The notes under the pieces are model-generated. The model made no database searches and had not been told where the DNA came from. It was given only the letters and a program-made list of their open reading frames with translations. From JBDTNK01 sp039933775 (GTDB taxonomy: Bacteria; Chloroflexota; Limnocylindria; QHBO01), in contig JBDTNK010000028.1 of assembly GCA_039933775.1 (NCBI GenBank), positions 1 through 27,503 of the forward strand: a stretch of DNA of 27,503 bases, given 5' to 3'. Shown one piece after another: positions 23,852 to 27,503 of the stretch; positions within the stretch are counted from its first letter, which is position 1; each line of letters opens with the position of its first letter. Position numbers and translations under genes: made by a program.

Positions 23852-23889
23852 CGACCGATGATACGGCCCCGCATGGCATCATCGGGCCC
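23852..23889. promoter_or_regulatory. divergent leaderless promoters, ligase and membrane-anchored protein
   Basis: Only 38 bases separate the two start codons. Minus strand: TATCAT (23863-23858), 6 nt, ligase ATG. Plus strand: CATCAT (23877-23882), 7 nt, ATG 23890, a weaker -10. No Shine-Dalgarno is visible for either gene. Confidence 0.45.
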
Positions 23890-24669
23890 ATGAAGCTCGT
23901 GCGCCGATGGGCGCCCCTGGCCATTGGCGTGCTCATCGCCGGGCTGGTCGCGTTCGGTTACGCGCAGATCGCGCCGGGGATCGCCAACCAGAACGCCACA
24001 CGCCGCGCGACGCTGCCGCTGCCCGCCCCCGGCCAGGTGTCCGCCGCGTTCCTGGACGATGGCCGGCCGGTCTTCGTGGTGAATAGCGACGACAGCAACG
24101 GCGCGGTCCTCGACGCGCAGAGCAGCCACGTGCCGTCGGGGATGGGGCGGCTCCTGGCCTGGTGTCCGGCCGACGGCCATTTCGAGGATCTGTTCGGCGG
24201 CTCCACGTTCGCGCCCGATGGTGCGCGCATCGATGGGCCGGCCCCGAGCGGGCTGCTCAGCTACGGGATCCAGGCCCTCCCCGATCGGACCGATCTCATC
24301 GCCGTCACGACCGCCTCCTCGAGGGTTGACGGAACCGCATCTGGCCCGCGAGCGGGGGCCGGCTGCGCCGAGCCGTGGGTCATTCACGAGCCTGTGCCGG
24401 ACGAGGTCTTCGACCCCTCGGTCGCGATCGACCAGGAGCCGCTCGGCTGGGTCTGGCTCGACGGCAGGCTGGCGCTGCAGGGCGACGGCTCCACGCTGCT
24501 GTGCGACGCGCCGGCCGCCGCCTGCGCAACGTCCGCGACGGTGAGCGGCATCAACCCTGCGTACTTCAGCGTTGGCCCGCACGATCTGCCGGGCCTCTAC
24601 ATCGGTCGCGTGCGGGACAACGCGATCGAGGGGCTGATCGCCGTCCCGGACCAGGAGGAGACGCAATGA
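23890..24669 (+). CDS. membrane-anchored protein with Rieske-like but cluster-less domain
   Basis: 259 residues. One N-terminal membrane helix (about 8-25) probably leaves the rest outside the cytoplasm. The segment from residue 50 to 125 (AAFLDDGRPVFVVNSDD; SSHVPSGMGRLLAWCPADGH; GGSTFAPDGARIDGPAPSGL) runs parallel to Rieske ferredoxin-like domains: a Cys-x-His position replaced by Ser-Ser-His, then WCP and His. At least one cluster Cys is therefore missing, so no 2Fe-2S cluster is expected. The second half (to residue 259) has scattered Cys and no family I recognise. The stop overlaps the start of the beta-CASP gene (ATGA). The Rieske likeness is my reading and should be treated as tentative. 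Confidence 0.7.
   Translation: MKLVRRWAPLAIGVLIAGLVAFGYAQIAPGIANQNATRRATLPLPAPGQVSAAFLDDGRPVFVVNSDDSNGAVLDAQSSHVPSGMGRLLAWCPADGHFEDLFGGSTFAPDGARIDGPAPSGLLSYGIQALPDRTDLIAVTTASSRVDGTASGPRAGAGCAEPWVIHEPVPDEVFDPSVAIDQEPLGWVWLDGRLALQGDGSTLLCDAPAAACATSATVSGINPAYFSVGPHDLPGLYIGRVRDNAIEGLIAVPDQEETQ
24654..24659 (+). promoter_or_regulatory. strong Shine-Dalgarno of the beta-CASP gene
   Basis: AGGAGG lies 6 nt before ATG 24666, inside the end of the upstream gene. It fixes the start of the nuclease and shows that operon-internal genes here do use ribosome sites, in contrast with the leaderless first genes. Confidence 0.7.
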
Positions 24670-26180
24670 GCATCAGCATCCAGTTCCTCGGCGCGGTGGG
24701 GACCGTCACCGGGTCGCAGTTTCTCGTCACCGTTGGCGAGCGTCGCGTCCTCGTCGACTGCGGCATGTTCCAGGGCTCGCCCGAGGAGGTGTCGCGCAAC
24801 CGGATCCCGTTCGCCTTCGAGGCCGATGGGCTCGATGCCCTGCTCCTGACCCACGCCCACCTGGATCACTGCGGCCGCATCCCGGCGCTGGTCAAAAGCG
24901 GCTTTCGAGGGCCCATCCACGCCACGCTGGCCACGCTCGACCTCGCGGAGATCGTGCTGCTCGACTCCGCGAAGCTGCAGATGGAGGCCGCCGAGCGCTA
25001 CCAGCGTAAGCACCCCGAAGAGGTCGCCGCCGCCGCCAGCGCCGGGAGCGAGGAGGCCGCCGCCGAGGAGACCGATACGGACGTTCCAAAGCGGCTGCGC
25101 GAGGCGAAGCCCGAGGGCCGCACGACGACGCGCGAGGCGCTGTACACGATCGAGGACGTCGAGCAGACGATGCGCCAGTTCCGCGGCCTGCGCTATGACG
25201 ACGAGGTCCAGATCACCGATGGTGTGACGGCAATCTTCCACGACGCGGGGCACATCCTGGGCTCGGCGATCATCGAGCTTCGCCTGACCAATGGTGACCG
25301 CAGCACGACCGTCGTCTTCTCCGGCGACCTGGGCCGCGACAGCACGCCGATCCTGCGCGACCCGACGCGCCTCTCGCACGCCGACTACGTTCTGGTCGAG
25401 TCGACCTACGGCGACCGCGAGCACGCCCCGCAGGAGGAGGCCGTCGAGGCGCTCGTGACCGCAATCGGCGAGGTGGCGAACGACGAGGGCGTGCTGCTCG
25501 TGCCCGCCTTCGCCATCGGCCGCACGCAGGAGGTGATCTGGATGCTGGATCACCTCGTGCGCGAGGGTCGCATTCCGCGCCTGCCCCTCTACCTGGACTC
25601 ACCCATGGCGTCGCGCGCGACGAAGGTGTACCTGGATCATCCGGAGACGTATGACGAGGAGACCTCGAAGCTGTTGAACTCCGGCGATTCCCCGCTCGAG
25701 TATCCGGGCCAGGAGTTCACCGACTCGGTCGAGCAGTCGAAGGCGATTCGCACGCATCCGCGACCGATGATGGTGGTCGCCGCATCTGGCATGCTCACCG
25801 GCGGCCGGATCATGCATCACCTCAAGGACTTCCTGCCCGATCCGAAGTGCACGCTCCTGTTCATCGGCTACCAGGGCGAGGGCACGCTGGGACGCCACCT
25901 GCAGAACGGCGGCAAGACCGCACGCATCGATCACCAGGAATGGGACGTTCGCTGCCGGGTCAAGACGATCAGCGGATTCTCGGCCCACGCCGATGAGAAC
26001 GAATTGGCCCGATGGCTCGGCGCCTTCGGCTCCGAGAGCGGCAAGAACGCCAAGCCGCGGCGCGTCTTCGTGGTCCACGGCGACCCCGATGCCGCGCAGG
26101 CCTTCGGCAAGCGCATCCGCGACGAGCTGCACATGGACCCGCATCTGCCCGAGTGGAAGGAGCAGGTCGCCCTCGACTGA
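24666..26180 (+). CDS. metallo-beta-lactamase/beta-CASP RNase (CPSF/Ysh1-like)
   Basis: 504-residue cytoplasmic zinc nuclease, predicted to cut or trim RNA. The lactamase fold has THAHLDH (His63, His65, Asp67, His68), HDAGHILGS (His196) and SGDLGRD (Asp221). The beta-CASP insert includes VESTYGDRE, VPAFAIGRTQEV and AASGMLTGGR, then SAHAD (His441) and VHGD (His471). All metal ligands are present. It resembles the archaeal-type and bacterial YSH1/CPSF group more than RNase J, which lacks this ending. An acidic low-complexity insert (EEVAAAASAGSEEAAAEETD, about 118-138) interrupts the first lactamase half. The ATG is set by the AGGAGG site and the ATGA overlap with the preceding gene. Confidence 0.94.
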   Translation: MSISIQFLGAVGTVTGSQFLVTVGERRVLVDCGMFQGSPEEVSRNRIPFAFEADGLDALLLTHAHLDHCGRIPALVKSGFRGPIHATLATLDLAEIVLLDSAKLQMEAAERYQRKHPEEVAAAASAGSEEAAAEETDTDVPKRLREAKPEGRTTTREALYTIEDVEQTMRQFRGLRYDDEVQITDGVTAIFHDAGHILGSAIIELRLTNGDRSTTVVFSGDLGRDSTPILRDPTRLSHADYVLVESTYGDREHAPQEEAVEALVTAIGEVANDEGVLLVPAFAIGRTQEVIWMLDHLVREGRIPRLPLYLDSPMASRATKVYLDHPETYDEETSKLLNSGDSPLEYPGQEFTDSVEQSKAIRTHPRPMMVVAASGMLTGGRIMHHLKDFLPDPKCTLLFIGYQGEGTLGRHLQNGGKTARIDHQEWDVRCRVKTISGFSAHADENELARWLGAFGSESGKNAKPRRVFVVHGDPDAAQAFGKRIRDELHMDPHLPEWKEQVALD

Positions 26181-26181
26181 G

Positions 26182-26204
26182 GCACCGTCCCGCCTGCCCG
26201 GTGC
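26182..26204 (+). terminator. short hairpin after the beta-CASP gene
   Basis: GCACCG (26182-26187) and CGGTGC (26199-26204) flank an 11-nt loop directly after the stop codon. The stem is only six pairs and no T-run follows, so this is a weak candidate. Confidence 0.3.
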
Positions 26205-26236
26205 GGCACCGCTGCCATGATTCGCTGCCGTGATTC

Positions 26237-26349
26237 CACTGGGTGGCTCGGATCGCGCGAATCAGCGCCGCCCGGCGCGGCCTGAGTCACCCAGCTGGTT
26301 CAAGCGACGCGGCTGGGCCTGCCTCCGCGCGATCTGAGTCACCCAGGTG
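26237..26349. repeat. imperfect inverted repeat with an extra internal copy
   Basis: The left arm (26237-26258, starting CACTGGGTGGCTCGGATCG) matches the reverse complement of the right arm (26327-26349, GCGCGATCTGAGTCACCCAG and on) with two substitutions and one gap. The motif CTGAGTCACCCAG occurs again at 26282, so three copies of the arm are present in about 110 bases. Confidence 0.7.
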
Positions 26350-26407
26350 AATCACCCGCGCACCGTGGCGAGTTAGCCCCGTGATCGGCGAATTGCCCCG
26401 TGCTAAC

Positions 26408-26540
26408 CACGTGATCAAATCAGCGCTCGGGACGGAGCTCACCGGATGTTTCGGTCAGCGCGCGATCCGTTCAGCCGACAAGCGTCGCAAAGTGACCTTT
26501 ATCGGCCCGCTCACCCGCTGTTTTGGTCACCCCGTGATCA
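26408..26540. repeat. dispersed structured repeat, copy 2
   Basis: Left arm CACGTGATCAAATCAGCG (26408-26425) is inverted relative to the right arm CGCTGTTTTGGTCACC (26516-26531), followed by CCGTGATCA. CAGCGCTCGG (26421) and GCTCACCGG (26437) are identical to copy 1 and are separated by the same 16 bases (1426 and 1442 in copy 1); the right arm begins 95 bases after the first landmark here and 94 in copy 1. The two copies are therefore homologous, although the 50 central bases differ. Confidence 0.8.
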
Positions 26541-26666
26541 AGGCGCGGGTCGCGGCGTGTGAGCGGGCTGAGAGCCGTTTCCGGCCGGCCCGTGTCGTTG
26601 GACCTCGCCACCGCCGTGAGCGGACCTGACTCGCAGACGAGCGGCATGGTGCTGGTACGCACCGAT

Positions 26667-26726
26667 TGGTCCACATGTGGACGACATGTGGATAACCCGC
26701 CAAAGTTCCCGTCAAGTCGTGGACAA
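26667..26726. promoter_or_regulatory. cluster of four DnaA-box-like sites
   Basis: Sites: TGGTCCACA (26667-26675, +), TCGTCCACA (26684-26676, -), TTATCCACA (26695-26687, -, exact match to the E. coli consensus) and TTGTCCACG (26726-26718, -). The first two overlap a perfect 14-bp palindrome GTCCACATGTGGAC (26669-26682), and ACATGTGGA is repeated at an 11-bp period (26673, 26684). Three differ by one base from TTGTCCACA, the high-GC Gram-positive form. Confidence 0.5.
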
Positions 26727-26859
26727 GAGGGCTTGGTGGGATCGGTCGAAATCGGTCAGTATGAAAGGCGTCCCGGAGGAGCCGGTTAGATCCAGAGATT
26801 GCATCAATGGATCGTACGGGTTCCTTCGGGGCATTTTTGTGTGCCGCGCTGGGCCAAAG

Positions 26860-27503
26860 CTAGGTTCGCGTGCGCAGCGCGCTTTCCGTGGGGCGGAGGA
26901 GATAGCCGCGGTAGCTGGGACGAAAGCCCAGCGCCTGCAGTGGCTCAGCGAGCGCTGATTTCGCCACCGGTTCGCGGTCGACCCGCTCGATCCGCATCTC
27001 GCTGAAGGGTCGTCCAGGACCGATGAGTCCCATCAGTGCGCCGAGTGCCGCGTCGCGCAGCTCCACGTCGTCCGCGGCTGGGAGCGTGAGCAGCCCCTTG
27101 CCGGCGCGCTCGAGGTAGAGCACCGCCTCGCCGTCGACGAGGATGACGTACGCGCCGGCGACGCGGGCCAGGGCTTGTCGGTCGCCATCCTCGCGGCGCG
27201 GCCAGGGCAGCGCCGCGCCATATGCGTTCGCCGGGTCCGCCGCGGCCAGGACGAGCACGCGACGCTCGTCCGACTCGTCGCGGTCGGCGCGCAGCCGGTC
27301 GATCGCTCCGGGCAGCGAGAACTGCGCCGCCCCGAGGCCCGCCACGAAGTAGCCGCGACGTGCGCGGCCCGACTCCTCCATCGCCTTGAGCACCGGGTAG
27401 ACGCCCGCGAAACCACCCGACGGTCCCTCGGCCAGCACCGCCTCGCGTGTCACGACCCCGTAGCGCTCCAGCAGCGCGGTCGCGAGCGCGTGGCTGCGCT
27501 CGG
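26860..27503 (-). CDS. lhr: Lhr-like DEAD/DEAH helicase, C-terminal part (gene cut by window edge)
   Basis: The frame is open to the end of the window and enters with ERSHALATALLERYGVV, so this is the 3' end of a longer gene. TREAVLAEGPSGGFAGVYPV, then LKAMEESGRARRGYFVAGLG and AAQFSLPGAIDRLR, is the conserved C-terminal segment of the long Lhr superfamily-2 helicases, which unwind DNA and RNA:DNA hybrids and act in repair. None of the helicase motifs fall within the window. The end FRPSYRGYLLRP is also typical. About 214 residues of a protein usually near 1,500 aa are visible. The gene converges on the beta-CASP nuclease across the palindrome-rich gap. Confidence 0.93.
   Translation of the reverse strand, partial: ERSHALATALLERYGVVTREAVLAEGPSGGFAGVYPVLKAMEESGRARRGYFVAGLGAAQFSLPGAIDRLRADRDESDERRVLVLAAADPANAYGAALPWPRREDGDRQALARVAGAYVILVDGEAVLYLERAGKGLLTLPAADDVELRDAALGALMGLIGPGRPFSEMRIERVDREPVAKSALAEPLQALGFRPSYRGYLLRPTESALRTRT

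Larger units (their letters stand above)
26181..26859. other. 679-bp convergent intergenic region rich in palindromes and DnaA-box-like sites
   Basis: It lies between the 3' ends of the beta-CASP nuclease (+) and the Lhr helicase (-); I see no coding region. In order it holds: a short hairpin GCACCG/CGGTGC (26182-26204); a 13-bp tandem pair starting GCTGCCATGATTC (26211-26236); an imperfect ~22-bp inverted repeat with arms 26237-26258 and 26327-26349; the string CTGAGTCACCCAG twice (26282, 26334); the second copy of the dispersed element (26408-26540); and a cluster of DnaA-box-like 9-mers (26667-26726). The last ~130 bases are less GC-rich. Confidence 0.65.

Noticed and set aside
24597..25553. 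A 318-codon minus-strand frame inside the beta-CASP gene
   Set aside because: Shadow of the plus-strand gene, which carries the complete set of metal ligands.
26811..26838. Intrinsic terminator on the plus strand (CCTTCGGGGC followed by ATTTTTG)
   Set aside because: The stem has only a few pairs and the T-run does not follow it directly; it is also more than 600 bases past the beta-CASP stop.
1..27503. tRNA or rRNA genes
   Set aside because: I saw no cloverleaf with a TTCGA-type arm and acceptor pairing, and no rRNA-like conserved stretch in any intergenic region.

Overview
The window is a high-GC bacterial chromosome segment with tightly packed genes and strong G/C preference at third codon positions. 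The respiratory genes are of the Gram-positive/actinobacterial kind: a three-gene qcrC-qcrA-qcrB set with a membrane-anchored diheme cytochrome c, a Rieske protein with an extra N-terminal membrane hairpin, and cytochrome oxidase subunit I followed by a CtaF-type subunit IV. Together with a stand-alone LigD-type polymerase, a LigC-type ligase and many apparently leaderless genes, this suggests a Chloroflexota lineage (Limnocylindria-like) or a deep Actinomycetota lineage. This is inference from gene content; there is no rRNA or other phylogenetic marker here.

Layout. 1-1358 (+): 3' end of ctaD and the overlapping ctaF. 1658-3777 (-): a MarR regulator translationally coupled to a 14-TM DHA2 exporter, divergent from a DadA/PuuB-type flavin oxidoreductase (3826-5298, +). 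5353-8786 (-): qcrC-qcrA-qcrB and a coupled small membrane protein. 8832-13190 (-): a coupled operon of a class V aminotransferase (VC1184-like), a very acidic 905-aa protein with an N-terminal helix-turn-helix, and a small membrane protein. 13276-15438 (+): alpha-glucan phosphorylase. 15558-18200 (-): an EnvC/CwlO-like M23 peptidase and a YihY-type membrane protein. 18256-19707 (+): LigD-type polymerase/primase. 19945-22246 (-): GNAT acetyltransferase and DUF885 protein. 22763-23851 (-): LigC-type ATP-dependent DNA ligase. 23890-26180 (+): a membrane-anchored protein resembling a Rieske domain without its cluster ligands, coupled to a beta-CASP RNase. 26860-27503 (-): C-terminal part of an Lhr-like helicase.

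Functional links. The oxidase and qcr genes are parts of one menaquinol to cytochrome c to oxygen chain. The polymerase, the ligase, the beta-CASP nuclease and the Lhr helicase make the right half rich in nucleic-acid repair and processing functions; the polymerase and LigC pair could act together in end joining or gap repair, but no Ku gene is in the window.

The most interesting signals are non-coding. A ~130-bp structured repeat occurs twice, 25 kb apart, each time between the 3' ends of convergent genes. The second copy is followed by a cluster of four DnaA-box-like 9-mers. A 14-16 bp tandem array begins exactly at the stop codon of the phosphorylase gene and a nested inverted repeat closes the polymerase gene. 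At least six genes have a -10-like hexamer 6-8 nt before the start codon, which predicts leaderless mRNAs.
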